A DNA stretch of 64,000 nt from Pseudorhodobacter aquimaris (GCF_001202025.1 NZ_LGHS01000041.1:148816-212815); one strand, 5' to 3'. Counted from the stretch's first letter, positions 38,539 through 47,911 are shown. Notes: generated from the sequence alone by a model not told the origin. A program made the numbers and translations.

Positions 38539-38952
38539 AACAGCAATTCCGAAATTTCTTTACTTTTGTGCATTTTCCAAGGTTACCACGGGTTTTCCGA
38601 GAATGCTTGTGACCCAATAGCAGCTTTCTACGCCGATCACATCCGAAGATGTTGACGATATGCGTGGCACCGCATCGAAACCCATATCGCCAAAATCCCG
38701 AGGTATGAAGTGCAGGATCGGTCGGCACTGCCAATAAAGACTACATGCCCCGTTGCGACACCAGGTCTGATCATCCACGGACTTAGGTGACGTATTTGGT
38801 GTTCTGGCCCCAAGATGGCCTTACCGGCCGATCTGTATTTCTAAAATACCCGGTAAAACAAAGCGTTTTTAAGAAACTCGTTCCAATTGATCCGAAACTG
38901 AAACCCCTCATGGATATCCCGCCCTGAGTCCCTGTCTCAGAGCGGGATAGAA
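38539..38952. other. intergenic region without a supported gene
   Basis: This stretch of 414 bases holds the dusA promoter region and, at its right end, the terminator of the GST gene. A 72-codon minus-strand frame (38560-38778) has no recognisable motif; it may be a gene remnant. Confidence 0.5.
38916..38948 (-). terminator. terminator after the GST gene
   Basis: ATCCCGC/GCGGGAT and CTGAG/CTCAG form a stem of about 12 bp with one bulge, a few bases after the stop of the minus-strand GST gene. The T-run is weak. Confidence 0.65.
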
Positions 38953-39630
38953 TCAGCTCGGCGCGTAGTTGCTGGGGAACAATGCGCGCAGCGAGGCCTC
39001 ATCGCCGGGCGTCTTGAAGGTTTCATCCTTGCCGATTTGCAGCGCCTTCTCGACGGCGGGGCGTGCGTTGATCGCCTTGAACCAGCGCGCGACCTCGGGA
39101 AAGCGTGCAAGACCCTCACCGCCCAGCACCCGATCCCCGCGAATGGCCCAACCCCATGCAGAAATATCGGCGATGGAATAGCTGTCGCCAACGATAAACT
39201 CGCGCCCTTTCAGATGGTCATTCAGCACCTGATAATGGCGCTCTGCCTCTCGCATAAAGCGGTTCTTGGCATAGGGGATATCCTCGGGGGCGCTGTGATG
39301 GAAGTGAACGCATTGCCCTGAAAACGGCCCCAGCCCCGAGGCGATGAACAACAGCCAGGACAGCATGGCACCGCGATCCTCGGCCGCGCCGCCCAGCTTG
39401 TCGGTCTTTTCCGCGAGATAAAGCAGGATCGCCGTGCTGTCGAACACAAGCGTGCCATCGTCATCAATGGCAGGAACCTTGCCGTTGGGGTTGACGGCCC
39501 GGAATTCCGGACTGTGCTGTTTGCCCGCAGCCGTGTCCACTGGCACCAGCTCAAAGGACAAATCTGTTTCGGCCAGAAACAGCGCGATCTTTAGCGGGTT
39601 TGGCGTCGGGTGATAATAGAATTTCAACAT
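38953..39630 (-). CDS. glutathione S-transferase family protein
   Basis: A 225-residue cytosolic GST. The thioredoxin-like N-terminal domain (1-80) has the glutathione-binding GKVPAIDDDG and the DSTAILLYLAEK helix. The C-terminal helical domain has the capping-box-type Asp in GDSYSIADISAWGW. It is last in the TetR-GST-GST unit, 31 bases after the YghU-type gene. The substrate is unknown; electrophile detoxification is likely. Confidence 0.88.
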   Translation of the reverse strand: MLKFYYHPTPNPLKIALFLAETDLSFELVPVDTAAGKQHSPEFRAVNPNGKVPAIDDDGTLVFDSTAILLYLAEKTDKLGGAAEDRGAMLSWLLFIASGLGPFSGQCVHFHHSAPEDIPYAKNRFMREAERHYQVLNDHLKGREFIVGDSYSIADISAWGWAIRGDRVLGGEGLARFPEVARWFKAINARPAVEKALQIGKDETFKTPGDEASLRALFPSNYAPS

Positions 39631-39661
39631 TTATATGTCCTGTCAGATTGGGGAATATGGG

Positions 39662-40525
39662 TTACTTGCCCGCGTTCTCGATTTTATCCTGTGTCTTGGT
39701 GTCGAAATCCGATGCGTCGTGACGCTCGCGCAGTTGCTCGTTCAGCGGGCCGTTGGTGCGGTTCACGATCCGGCCACGTTGCACCGCAGGGCGGGCGAGG
39801 ATCTGTTCGGCCCAACGCCGCAGGTTGGTATAGCTTTCGACGTTCAGGAATTCGCCCGCATCATAGGCGTTCCCAAGGACCAGATTGCCGTACCAGGGCC
39901 AGGTCAGCATATCCGCGATGGTATAGCTGTCGCCGCCCAGATATTCATTTTTGGCCAATTCGCGGTCCAACACATCCATCTGCCGCTTTGCTTCCATCGT
40001 GAAGCGGTTGATCGGATATTCAAATTTCTCGGGCGCATAGGCGTAGAAATGCCCAAAGCCGCCCCCAAGATAGGGTGCCGACCCCTGAAGCCAGAACACC
40101 CAGTTCATGACCTCGGTGCGATGCGCCAGATCTTTTGGCAAAAAGGCCCCGAATTTTTCGGCAAGATACAGCAGGATAGAGCCGCTCTCGAACACGCGGA
40201 TGCCGGTATCGCGGTCCATCAGGGCGGGGATTTTGGAATTCGGGTTGATGGCGACAAAGCCTGACGAGAACTGATCGCCGTCCCCGATCCTGATCAGATG
40301 GGCATCATATTCCGCGCCGGTCTTGCCCAGTGCCAGAAGCTCTTCGAGCATGATGGTGACCTTCTGGCCATTCGGTGTGCCCATTGAATAAAGCTGTAGC
40401 GGATGCTTGCCGACGGGCAGCTCTGCGTCAAAGGTTGCGCCTGCAATGGGGCGGTTGGTTTTGGCCCAGTTGCCACCGTTCTCGGCATCCCATGTCCAGA
40501 CCTTCGGGGGGGTATATTCGGTCAT
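39662..40525 (-). CDS. YghU-type glutathione S-transferase / disulfide reductase
   Basis: A 287-residue nu-class GST-like protein. The long N-terminal extension (YTPPKVWTWDAENGGNWAKTNRPIAGATFDAELPVGKHPLQLYS) is the signature of YghU/YfcG disulfide-bond reductases, which bind two glutathiones. It is followed by NPNSKIPALMDRD, FESGSILLYLAEK and the helical domain. It lies between the TetR gene and the second GST on the same strand. Confidence 0.92.
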   Translation of the reverse strand: MTEYTPPKVWTWDAENGGNWAKTNRPIAGATFDAELPVGKHPLQLYSMGTPNGQKVTIMLEELLALGKTGAEYDAHLIRIGDGDQFSSGFVAINPNSKIPALMDRDTGIRVFESGSILLYLAEKFGAFLPKDLAHRTEVMNWVFWLQGSAPYLGGGFGHFYAYAPEKFEYPINRFTMEAKRQMDVLDRELAKNEYLGGDSYTIADMLTWPWYGNLVLGNAYDAGEFLNVESYTNLRRWAEQILARPAVQRGRIVNRTNGPLNEQLRERHDASDFDTKTQDKIENAGK

Positions 40526-40570
40526 CGTGTCATTCCTTTTTCGGGTTGAAGGCTGCCGCTTGTGAGGCGC

Positions 40571-41194
40571 CTAGGGGTGGGCAATATCCGGGCGTTCGCT
40601 GCGCAACGCCTCTATCTCTTGTGCGAGATCTTCAGCCAGCGCCGCGATATCGGTCTGATCGGTTTCCAGATGCAACTCGAACCGCAGCGCAGTGACCGCA
40701 GCTTGGAACCGCCGCGCAAGATGTGCGCAATCGGCCTTTTCCGACAACTCGCCCGCCGCCTTGGCGCGCGCGAAACCATCGGCAAAGGCCTGACGGATCT
40801 GTTTGAGGTGGATTTTGGCCTGGGCTGCAATCTCGGGGGCGGTCGAGGTGACATCCACCAAGGTCTTGGTCAGCATGCAGACTTGGGGCGCGCCGCCATT
40901 GGCACCGTTGCGCGCAAAGCCGCGCAGATATTCAGCCAGCCCCGTCAAAGGAGAGGCGGCCTGATCCATATGCGCCTGAAACCGCGTCACCGAGCGTCCG
41001 ACGTAAAGCTCAAGGGCCAGAAGATAGAGGTTCTCTTTGTTGGAAAAGGCGCAATAGATGCTTCCGGGCTTCATATTCAGCCCCTTTTCCAGATCCTTGA
41101 GAGAGGTCGCATGATAGCCTTTTTTCCAAAAGATCAGCATGGCCTTTTGCAAGGCTTCTTCTCGATCATATTGGGTTGGTCTGCTCATGGGCAT
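40571..41194 (-). CDS. TetR/AcrR family transcriptional regulator
   Basis: A 207-residue repressor. The N-terminal helix-turn-helix (about 10-55, ALQKAMLIFWKKGYHATSLKDLEKGLNMKPGSIYCAFSNKENLY in part) is followed by a C-terminal ligand domain similar to TetR_C proteins of the AcuR/NemR kind. It is first in a unit with two GSTs, so it likely represses them and responds to an electrophile. It is autoregulated if the promoter in 41195-41338 is shared. Confidence 0.85.
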   Translation of the reverse strand: MPMSRPTQYDREEALQKAMLIFWKKGYHATSLKDLEKGLNMKPGSIYCAFSNKENLYLLALELYVGRSVTRFQAHMDQAASPLTGLAEYLRGFARNGANGGAPQVCMLTKTLVDVTSTAPEIAAQAKIHLKQIRQAFADGFARAKAAGELSEKADCAHLARRFQAAVTALRFELHLETDQTDIAALAEDLAQEIEALRSERPDIAHP

Positions 41195-41338
41195 GCTTCT
41201 ACACTGGACAATCGCCCCTCTTGTAAAAGTTTATGAGCGATCACTCAATTAAAAACGAACCCATCACAGTCATTTGATAACCCGCCCGCGTGTCTTTGTT
41301 GGCACCTCAACGGACCGCGTTATTGAAGCCTCTGCCGG

Positions 41339-41638
41339 TCAAGGAGACTCAGGTGACATTTCCCAGCTCAGCCCGGTAAACCCTTCGCGGTGGGCAAAGG
41401 TTACAAGGTGGATGTCGAATACAAAACGCGCACCGATAATTCCCTTCGCGTCCTCGGCCGTGACCCGTATCGTCAAGCCACTCTCATCGGCAGACAGTTC
41501 TGCCGGGCCTGCCTCCAGCGCCACAGAGCCTTGCTGCGCATCATTGGTCACGGCGACCTTATGGGCAAAATGCTTGCACAGTTGCTGCAGGTATTTTGAT
41601 GCGTGCTGTGTCGGGTAATGGGCCGTGGATGTGAGCAT
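41339..41638 (-). CDS. DUF2218 domain-containing protein
   Basis: A 99-residue protein of the DUF2218 family (TSTAHYPTQHASKYLQQLCKHFAHK at the start). The family often occurs beside iron-siderophore genes; here it diverges from the iron-chelate binding protein across 120 bases, which suggests joint iron control. Its molecular function is unknown. Confidence 0.8.
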   Translation of the reverse strand: MLTSTAHYPTQHASKYLQQLCKHFAHKVAVTNDAQQGSVALEAGPAELSADESGLTIRVTAEDAKGIIGARFVFDIHLVTFAHREGFTGLSWEMSPESP

Positions 41639-41758
41639 GTCGTATTCCTTACTTTTTTACTATACATATATCTTTACCTTTTGAGCGCAAGCCGCTAGGT
41701 CGTCACAAAACAGCGAAGCCAAATTATTAGCCACGCCATGAGTCATAAGGAGACTGCA
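41639..41758. promoter_or_regulatory. AT-rich divergent control region of iron genes
   Basis: This 120-base divergent spacer contains the run ACTATACATATATCT (from about 41659), which is AT-rich relative to the neighbourhood and partly palindromic. An iron-responsive operator (Fur/Mur, Irr or RirA) is expected here, but I cannot match a consensus with certainty. Confidence 0.35.
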
Positions 41759-42649
41759 ATGAACCGCATTGCTTGTGCTGCGCTATTTGGTTTGTCCCTC
41801 TTTGCCGCCCCCGCGGTTATGGCCGAGGATATTCTTATCCAGACCGCCCAAGGTGAGGTGGCAACCGCCCATAACCCCTCCAGGGTCGCAGCGCTTGATG
41901 TCGCGTCGGTTGATACGCTGACCGCGCTTGGCGTCACATTGGTGGGGGCGCCGGACAAGCTCTATGTCGATTACCTTGGGGATCTGGGCACCCAGCCTGT
42001 CGGGACTTTGTTTGAGCCGAATATGGAGGCCTTGGCAAATCTGGGGCCGGATCTGATCATTGTTGGCGGGCGCTCCGCAACCAAGGCCCAGCCCCTGTCC
42101 AAGATTGCCCCCACGATCGATATGACAATCGGCACCGATACCATTGCCAGCGCGAAGGCAAATATCGACGCCTATGGCAAGCTTTTCGATAAAACCGATA
42201 AGGCCGCAGCCCTTGCGGGCGAACTGGATGCGCGGCTTGCGGATGTAAAAGCGGCCGCGGCTGATCAAGGCAACGCGCTTATCCTCATGACCAACGGCCC
42301 GAAAGTTTCGGCCTATGGGCGCGGGTCGCGCTTTGGCTGGCTGCATACGGCGCTTGATCTGCCCGAAGCGTTTGAGAACCTCAACCCCGAGGTGCATGGC
42401 GATGCGGTCTCCTTTGAATTTATCGCCGAAACCAATCCCGACTGGCTGATCGTGGTCGACCGCAGCGTTGCGATTGGCGAGGCGTCCTCGGCGCAGACGA
42501 CCCTGGATAATCCGCTGGTCGCCGGAACAACCGCGGCGCAAAAAGGTCAGATCGTCTATCTGTCAGCCGCGCCGCTTTATATTGCCGGGGGTGGCTATAC
42601 CTCGCTCAGCACCACCTTGGACGAGCTGAAAACCGCATTCACCAAATAG
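41759..42649 (+). CDS. iron-siderophore ABC transporter substrate-binding protein
   Basis: A 296-residue periplasmic protein of the FepB/CeuE/YclQ family. A signal peptide (1-22, MNRIACAALFGLSLFAAPAVMA) precedes VATAHNPSRVAALDVASVDTLTALGV, the family start. AAGG-AG at 41747-41752 is a good ribosome binding site for the ATG at 41759. It delivers a ferric chelate to the permeases that follow. CeuE/YclQ relatives bind catecholate iron, but the ligand is not certain here. Confidence 0.9.
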   Translation: MNRIACAALFGLSLFAAPAVMAEDILIQTAQGEVATAHNPSRVAALDVASVDTLTALGVTLVGAPDKLYVDYLGDLGTQPVGTLFEPNMEALANLGPDLIIVGGRSATKAQPLSKIAPTIDMTIGTDTIASAKANIDAYGKLFDKTDKAAALAGELDARLADVKAAAADQGNALILMTNGPKVSAYGRGSRFGWLHTALDLPEAFENLNPEVHGDAVSFEFIAETNPDWLIVVDRSVAIGEASSAQTTLDNPLVAGTTAAQKGQIVYLSAAPLYIAGGGYTSLSTTLDELKTAFTK

Positions 42650-42655
42650 GCAAAG

Positions 42656-42677
42656 GGCCGGGGTATATGCCCCGGCC
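42656..42677 (+). terminator. intercistronic hairpin (stoichiometry control)
   Basis: GGCCGGGG-N6-CCCCGGCC lies between the binding protein and permease genes and has no T-run. Such a hairpin can stabilise the upstream mRNA or partly terminate transcription, yielding more binding protein than permease. Confidence 0.55.
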
Positions 42678-42686
42678 AGTATTCCC

Positions 42687-43640
42687 ATGCGCCCCACCCT
42701 CATCCTTATCGGCCTGTTGATGCCCTTGACGGCGGCCAGCCTGTTGATCGGTGCTGCGGGCATCGGCATGACCGGCCTTTTCAGCGATCCGCATATGGCG
42801 TTGATTATGACCGTTTCGCGGTTACCTCGCACGCTTGCGGTGATCCTGACCGGGGCGGCCCTGGCCGTGGCAGGGGTGGTGATGCAACAGATGGTCCGTA
42901 ACCGTTTCGTCGAACCCGGCACCACCGGCACCGCCGAGAGCGCGGCCCTTGGCCTGTTGGCGGTAACGCTGATTGCGCCAGAGGCCCCGATCTGGATCAA
43001 GATGGTGGTGGCCAGCCTTGCGGCGATGGCGGGCACGGCCCTGTTTTTGCAACTGATCCGCCGCCTCCCCCCGCGCGAGTTTTTGCTGGTGCCTGTGGTT
43101 GGGTTGATCCTGTCGGGGGTACTGGGGGCGGTGGTGACATTTATCGGCTGGCAAACCGATCTTTTACAGCTCATCAGTATCTGGTTGATGACGGGTGAAT
43201 TTTCCGGCGTCATTGCGGGGCGATATGAATTGCTTTGGCTGGCTGCGGGGGCTGCGGCACTGGCATGGTTTGCCGCCGATCAGTTTTCCATCCTCAGCCT
43301 CGGACGAGAGACAACAACCGGCCTTGGCCTTAATCCCGATGCGGTGATGCGGCTGGGGCTTGTGGTGGTCTCTGTTGTGACCGCGCTGGTGATTGTAACG
43401 GTGGGGATGATCCCCTTTGTCGGGCTTGTGGTGCCCAATATCGTGGCGCGGCGCATGGGTGACAACCTGCGCCGGACCTTGCCGGTTACGGCGGCGGGTG
43501 GTGCCACATTGGTTCTGGCTTGTGATATTTTGGGACGGCTGGTGCGTTTTCCCTATGAGGTGCCGGTCGGGACGATCTTGGGTGTGGTCGGCTCTGCGAT
43601 CTTTCTGTGGCTTTTGTATCGGGAGCCTTCAGGTGGATAG
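42687..43640 (+). CDS. iron-chelate ABC transporter permease (FecCD family), first
   Basis: A 317-residue permease with about nine helices. FecCD landmarks include SRLPRTLAVILTGAALAVAGVVMQQMVRNRFVEPGTTG and PFVGLVVPNIVARRMGD, the coupling-helix region. It pairs with the next gene in the order of the CeuBC/YclNO and Vibrio VctDG systems. Confidence 0.9.
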   Translation: MRPTLILIGLLMPLTAASLLIGAAGIGMTGLFSDPHMALIMTVSRLPRTLAVILTGAALAVAGVVMQQMVRNRFVEPGTTGTAESAALGLLAVTLIAPEAPIWIKMVVASLAAMAGTALFLQLIRRLPPREFLLVPVVGLILSGVLGAVVTFIGWQTDLLQLISIWLMTGEFSGVIAGRYELLWLAAGAAALAWFAADQFSILSLGRETTTGLGLNPDAVMRLGLVVVSVVTALVIVTVGMIPFVGLVVPNIVARRMGDNLRRTLPVTAAGGATLVLACDILGRLVRFPYEVPVGTILGVVGSAIFLWLLYREPSGG

Positions 43641-44574
43641 GCGATTGACAGCTTTGACGGGTGCGCTGGTTGTGGCCTGTGCGGCCTATCTGTTTTGGGG
43701 GCTTGGACCGCGCTGGCAGTTCATTCTGGGCCTGCGCGCGCCCAAGCTGGCGGGAATGCTCTTGGTCGGGGCGGCAATCGCGGTTGCGACAATGGTTTTC
43801 CAGACCCTATGCCGTAACCGTGTCCTGACACCGCAAATCATGGGGTTTGATGCGCTTTATATCCTGATGCAAACGGCATTGGTCGCAGGGCTCGGGGTTG
43901 GCGGATATGCCGGGTTGTCGCTCTCGGCTAAATTCGGCATCGAGGTGGTTTTCATGACCCTGGCCGCGCTTATGCTCTTTGGCACGCTGTTGGGGCGCGG
44001 CACGCAGGATATCGCAAGGCTGGTGCTGACGGGCGTGATTTTCGGGGTGATGTTCCGCTCTTTCTCGGGGTTTCTGGCGCGGATCATCGACCCGAATGCT
44101 TTTGCCGTGGTTCAGGCCGCAAGTTTTGCAAGCTTCACCGCGATAGAGCCTGCGCTGCTGCCGGTGACGGGGGCGCTGTGTATTGGCACAATCGGGGTCG
44201 CGCTCTGGATGGCGCCGCGTCTGGATGTGCTTGCCCTTGGTCAGCCGATCGCGGTTTCGCTGGGGCTGGCGCATGACCGGCTTGTGATCGTGGCCTTGAT
44301 CATGGTTGCGGTACTGGTGTCGGTTGCGACGGCATTGGTCGGGCCGATTGCCTTTTTCGGGCTGTTGGTGTCGGGGCTTGCGCATGAGCTGACAGGCTCT
44401 GCCCGGCACGCACGGCTGTTGCCCATGGCCATTCTGGTGGGCTGCCTGATGCTGGTCATCGGGCAAACCCTGTTTGAACGCTTTTTGGGGCTGCAATCCA
44501 CGCTTTCGGTGGTGATCGAATTTGCGGGCGGGGTGTTTTTCCTCTGGCTTTTGTTGAAAGGACGGATGCGATGA
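43633..44574 (+). CDS. iron-chelate ABC transporter permease (FecCD family), second
   Basis: A 313-residue permease. A GTG at 43633, 7 bases after GGGAG and overlapping the first permease by 8 bases, is the best start (VDRRLTALTGALVVACAAYLFWG). The LRAPKLAGMLLVGAAIAVATMVFQT and PIAFFGLLVSGLAHELTG blocks match the second-subunit branch. Confidence 0.88.
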   Translation: MDRRLTALTGALVVACAAYLFWGLGPRWQFILGLRAPKLAGMLLVGAAIAVATMVFQTLCRNRVLTPQIMGFDALYILMQTALVAGLGVGGYAGLSLSAKFGIEVVFMTLAALMLFGTLLGRGTQDIARLVLTGVIFGVMFRSFSGFLARIIDPNAFAVVQAASFASFTAIEPALLPVTGALCIGTIGVALWMAPRLDVLALGQPIAVSLGLAHDRLVIVALIMVAVLVSVATALVGPIAFFGLLVSGLAHELTGSARHARLLPMAILVGCLMLVIGQTLFERFLGLQSTLSVVIEFAGGVFFLWLLLKGRMR

Positions 44575-45326
44575 TTTGCGTCGAAGGGGTCAGCCACAGC
44601 ATCGGCAAGACCGAAATCCTGCATGACATCTCGGTTGAGATCCCGAAGGGCAAGGTCACAGCATTGGTCGGGCCGAATGGCGCGGGGAAATCGACGCTTT
44701 TGTCGCTGATCGGGCGGCTGATGCCCTTGCAAAGCGGGCGCATCAGCGTTGACGGGGCCGATACGGTGCAAACGCCCAGCCGTGATCTGGCGCGGTTGAT
44801 GGCGATCCTGTCGCAAACCAACACGCTTGGCAGTCGCTTGCGGGTGCGTGAGCTGGTGGCCTTTGGCCGCTGGCCGCACCACCAAGGCCGCCCGACCGCC
44901 GAGGATGTACAGCAAGTCAATGATGCCCTTGTCGCCCTTGATCTGATCGCGCTGGGTGATCGTTTCCTTGAGGCGCTCTCGGGCGGGCAACGCCAGCGCG
45001 CCTTTATTGCGATGGCCTTGGCGCAGGGGGCGGATTGGCTGCTTCTGGATGAACCTCTGGCGGCCCTCGACATGGCCTTTGCGCGCCGTATCATGGCACA
45101 GCTTGTCACATTGCGCGCCGCAGGGCGCAGCGTTGTCGTTGTGGTCCATGACATCAATCATGCCGCGGTCTGGGCCGATCATATCGTCGCGATGAAGGCC
45201 GGGCGGATTGCCGCCGAAGGCCCGCCCCAAGCCGTCTGTACCAGCAAGGTGCTGGGCGATATTTACGGCATGGATCTGCGTGTCACCGAGATTGACGGAA
45301 AGCCCCTTGTCCTGCACCACCTTTAA
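44571..45326 (+). CDS. iron-chelate ABC transporter ATP-binding protein
   Basis: A 251-residue ATPase: Walker A GPNGAGKST, signature LSGGQRQRAFIAMAL, Walker B LLLDEPLAALDM and H-loop VVVVHDINHAAVWADH. The FepC/CeuD type. It is coupled to the second permease by a 4-base overlap. Confidence 0.92.
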   Translation: MICVEGVSHSIGKTEILHDISVEIPKGKVTALVGPNGAGKSTLLSLIGRLMPLQSGRISVDGADTVQTPSRDLARLMAILSQTNTLGSRLRVRELVAFGRWPHHQGRPTAEDVQQVNDALVALDLIALGDRFLEALSGGQRQRAFIAMALAQGADWLLLDEPLAALDMAFARRIMAQLVTLRAAGRSVVVVVHDINHAAVWADHIVAMKAGRIAAEGPPQAVCTSKVLGDIYGMDLRVTEIDGKPLVLHHL

Positions 45327-45363
45327 CCCAAGATGCCCTGCCCCAATAGCAAAGTGAAACACC

Positions 45364-46032
45364 ATGGAACCAATGACCAACCTCCCCCTCCAAGATGCGA
45401 TTGACCGGCTTTTGACCTTTGTCGGCATGGGCGGTGCGGCCATGTGGGCCATTGCCACCCTTTCGGTTATCACGGTTGCCCTGATCTTGTGGAAGGCGAT
45501 GCGCCTGTTGTCGCTGGGGGCATGGTCGGGGGGCGCGCGCACCGAGGCCGCCCTTGCCCTTTGGGCCAATGGTCAGAAAGATGAGGCCATCGCATCCCTT
45601 GAGAAACGCCGCTCCTTGCGCGCGATGCTGGCCCGTGCGGCCATGCAGGCCAGCTTGAACCCGGATCTGGACCAAACCGCGGCCGAGGCGGAAACCGGAC
45701 GTGTGGCACGCGGGCTTTTGCTGCGCGCACGCAGCGGCCTGCGCGGGTTGGAACTGGCATCGACCATCGGTCCGTTGTTGGGCCTCTTGGGGACGGTGAC
45801 CGGCATGATCGCGGCCTTTCAGGCCTTGCAAGAGGCCGGATCGCGCGCCGATCCCGCAGCCCTTGCCGGCGGTATCTGGGAGGCATTGCTGACCACGGCG
45901 GCGGGCATGGCCGTGGCGATCCCGGCCTCGGTCGCGCTGACATGGTTTGAAAGTGTGTTGGACAGCCTGCGCCACGATATGGAAGACAGCGCCACCCGCA
46001 TCCTGCACAGCACGCAACGGTCCCGGAAATGA
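45364..46032 (+). CDS. exbB: MotA/TolQ/ExbB proton channel protein
   Basis: A 222-residue inner-membrane protein with three transmembrane helices and the conserved LASTIGPLLGLLGTVTGMIAAFQAL and AAGMAVAIPASVALTWFE regions. With ExbD it forms the channel whose proton flow energises TonB. It overlaps exbD by 4 bases. Confidence 0.88.
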   Translation: MEPMTNLPLQDAIDRLLTFVGMGGAAMWAIATLSVITVALILWKAMRLLSLGAWSGGARTEAALALWANGQKDEAIASLEKRRSLRAMLARAAMQASLNPDLDQTAAEAETGRVARGLLLRARSGLRGLELASTIGPLLGLLGTVTGMIAAFQALQEAGSRADPAALAGGIWEALLTTAAGMAVAIPASVALTWFESVLDSLRHDMEDSATRILHSTQRSRK

Positions 46033-46406
46033 TCAGTTTCGGCGCATCCAAACCCCGGCGCAGGCCCAATTTGACGCCGATGATCGACGTGGTTTTCCTG
46101 CTGTTGGTGTTTTTCATGCTGGTCTCTCGTTTCGGGGCAGATCGTGTGATCCCGCTTTCCTCTGCCGGATCGGGCGGCAGCTATAGCGGCCCGCCAAGGC
46201 TGGTGGAGCTGGTCGCCGATGAGGTCCGCCTCAACGGGATCGCCATGCCCCAAGACGCGCTGGTCGAGGCGCTGCAGGGCCTGACAGAAACCCCCGAAGA
46301 TGCGATTGTCCTGCGCGCGCGTGACGGGGCGGACCTACAGGCCCTTGTGGGTGTGATGGACGGTCTTGCTGCCGCGGGATTTTCCCGGCTTGTCTTGGTG
46401 GAGTAG
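46029..46406 (+). CDS. exbD: ExbD/TolR family protein, first copy
   Basis: A 125-residue protein with a short cytoplasmic start (RRRPNLTPMIDVVFLLLVFFML), in which the membrane helix carries the essential Asp, and a periplasmic domain. It is the first of two tandem ExbD copies. Confidence 0.88.
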   Translation: MISFGASKPRRRPNLTPMIDVVFLLLVFFMLVSRFGADRVIPLSSAGSGGSYSGPPRLVELVADEVRLNGIAMPQDALVEALQGLTETPEDAIVLRARDGADLQALVGVMDGLAAAGFSRLVLVE

Positions 46407-46408
46407 TC

Positions 46409-46831
46409 ATGGATTTCAGCACCCAAACCCCGAAACGCAAGGAAGATAACCTGCTGCCCATGATTAACGTCGTGTTCCTGCTGCTGATCTTCTTTCTGAT
46501 TTCCGCCAAGATGACACCCCCCGAGCCTTTCCCCGTCACCCCGCCCGAGGCAGAATCCGAGGCCGAGGCCGAGGGTGCCTTCACGCTTTATCTTGCCGCC
46601 GACGGGCTGATCGGGTTTCATGACACCGAAGGGGATGCCGCCTTGCAGATGCTGGAAACCGCGCGAACCGATTATTGCGAGTTGGCCGATTGCGAGGCCG
46701 CTGCCCCCCGGCTGACCCTGCGCGCAGATACCGCCCTGCCCGCCGAGAAGCTGGCCGCGATCCTGCCCCGGATCTCGGCGCTTGGCTTTATGCAGATCGA
46801 ACTCGTAGCGCAATCGGGGGGCACACCATGA
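46409..46831 (+). CDS. ExbD/TolR family protein, second copy
   Basis: A 140-residue paralogue. Its membrane helix reads LLPMINVVFLLLIFFLI: the position of the essential Asp of the first copy is Asn here. The two ExbD subunits may therefore have different roles in the dimer inside the ExbB ring. Its stop overlaps tonB by 4 bases. Confidence 0.85.
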   Translation: MDFSTQTPKRKEDNLLPMINVVFLLLIFFLISAKMTPPEPFPVTPPEAESEAEAEGAFTLYLAADGLIGFHDTEGDAALQMLETARTDYCELADCEAAAPRLTLRADTALPAEKLAAILPRISALGFMQIELVAQSGGTP

Positions 46832-47709
46832 ACGGACGCATCCAAGCGGGCGTTGCCATCGCCCTTGCCCTTGGCCTGCATGTGGGCGCTTTTGCGCTGC
46901 GCCCTGCCCCGGTCGGTGCGATCTCTGCGGGGGCAGGAGGTGAGGATCTGCTGTCATTGCAGGCCGCGAATGCCTCGATCGCCGAAATGGTAGAAGATTG
47001 GGACGCCCCCCCGCAACCCGTGCAAGCCGCCGAGCCGCCGCCCCAGCAACCCAGCCAAAGCATCGAGGCCCCGAAACTGCCCACCCCCCCGGTACAGGCC
47101 CCGACACAGACGCCGACACAGGCGCCCGCTCCGATGGCATTGCCAAGCCTCTCTGCCGCGCTGCCCGAGGCGGACATAAGCCTGCCGCCGCCGCCGCCCC
47201 CGAAGGTGACGGAGCCGGACTACAAGCCCGCACCAACGGTCGATGTCCGTCCGCCCGCAAAACCGGATCCGCAACAGAGATCCAAACCCCAGCCCAAAAA
47301 ACCTGCCAAGAAAGCCGCGCCATCAGCGGCACGTCCGGCCCAAAAGGCAAGCGGTGCCGGTAATGGAACGCAGGCGGGCACAGGCGGCAGATCCGCCGCA
47401 GCCACATTGTCCAAAGCGACATTGAACGACCTGCGCGCCAGCTGGGGGGCCAGCATCCGCTCCCGGATTGAGCGGCGCAGAACCTACCCTTCTGCCGCGC
47501 GCGGGGCATCGGGCACCGTCACTGTGGGGTTGACCGTCAGCCGCGCAGGCGCGTTGATCGATGTCTCGGTGGCCAAATCCTCGGGCAATGCCGCCCTGGA
47601 CCAGGCGGCGATCAAAGCCGTCAAAGCTGCACGAAGCTTTGCCGCTGCCCCCAAGGGGCTGACCGAATCACAGTACAGATTCAATCTTTCGATGAGGTTC
47701 TCGCGCTAG
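46828..47709 (+). CDS. tonB: TonB family energy transducer
   Basis: A 293-residue protein. An N-terminal membrane anchor (about 4-27) is followed by a long Pro/Gln- and Pro/Lys-rich periplasmic spacer (about 65-200) and a C-terminal TonB domain (RSRIERRRTYPSAARGASGTVTVGLTVSRAGALIDVSVAKSSG in part). Its role is transfer of ExbBD energy to the receptor encoded next. Confidence 0.9.
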   Translation: MNGRIQAGVAIALALGLHVGAFALRPAPVGAISAGAGGEDLLSLQAANASIAEMVEDWDAPPQPVQAAEPPPQQPSQSIEAPKLPTPPVQAPTQTPTQAPAPMALPSLSAALPEADISLPPPPPPKVTEPDYKPAPTVDVRPPAKPDPQQRSKPQPKKPAKKAAPSAARPAQKASGAGNGTQAGTGGRSAAATLSKATLNDLRASWGASIRSRIERRRTYPSAARGASGTVTVGLTVSRAGALIDVSVAKSSGNAALDQAAIKAVKAARSFAAAPKGLTESQYRFNLSMRFSR

Positions 47710-47895
47710 GATTTTACCGAAATACAAACAGCGCCAGCCCGTCTACAGCCAGCCACAGCCCAAATTGCTCTGATCAGCTATACGCCGTCGGAAGGGGTAT
47801 TTTGATGTGCATTTTCTCAAAAAATCGACTGCGTAAAATTCATTAAATAGATGTTTTTCAATGCACTAATCTATTTCTTATTGTTTTGCTTGGGT

Positions 47896-47911
47896 ATATG
47901 TCATCACATAT
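47896..47911. promoter_or_regulatory. palindrome before the receptor gene
   Basis: ATATGT-CATC-ACATAT is a perfect 6+6 dyad 31 bases before the receptor start, inside an AT-rich leader (47800-47942). It could be an operator for an iron regulator. No consensus match can be confirmed by eye. Confidence 0.35.

Noticed and set aside
38560..38778. 72-codon minus-strand frame between dusA and the GST gene
   Set aside because: No similarity that I recognise; it may be a remnant, but nothing supports a gene.
45283..46017. 244-codon minus-strand frame opposite exbB
   Set aside because: It is a shadow of exbB in GC-rich DNA; exbB has clear family motifs.
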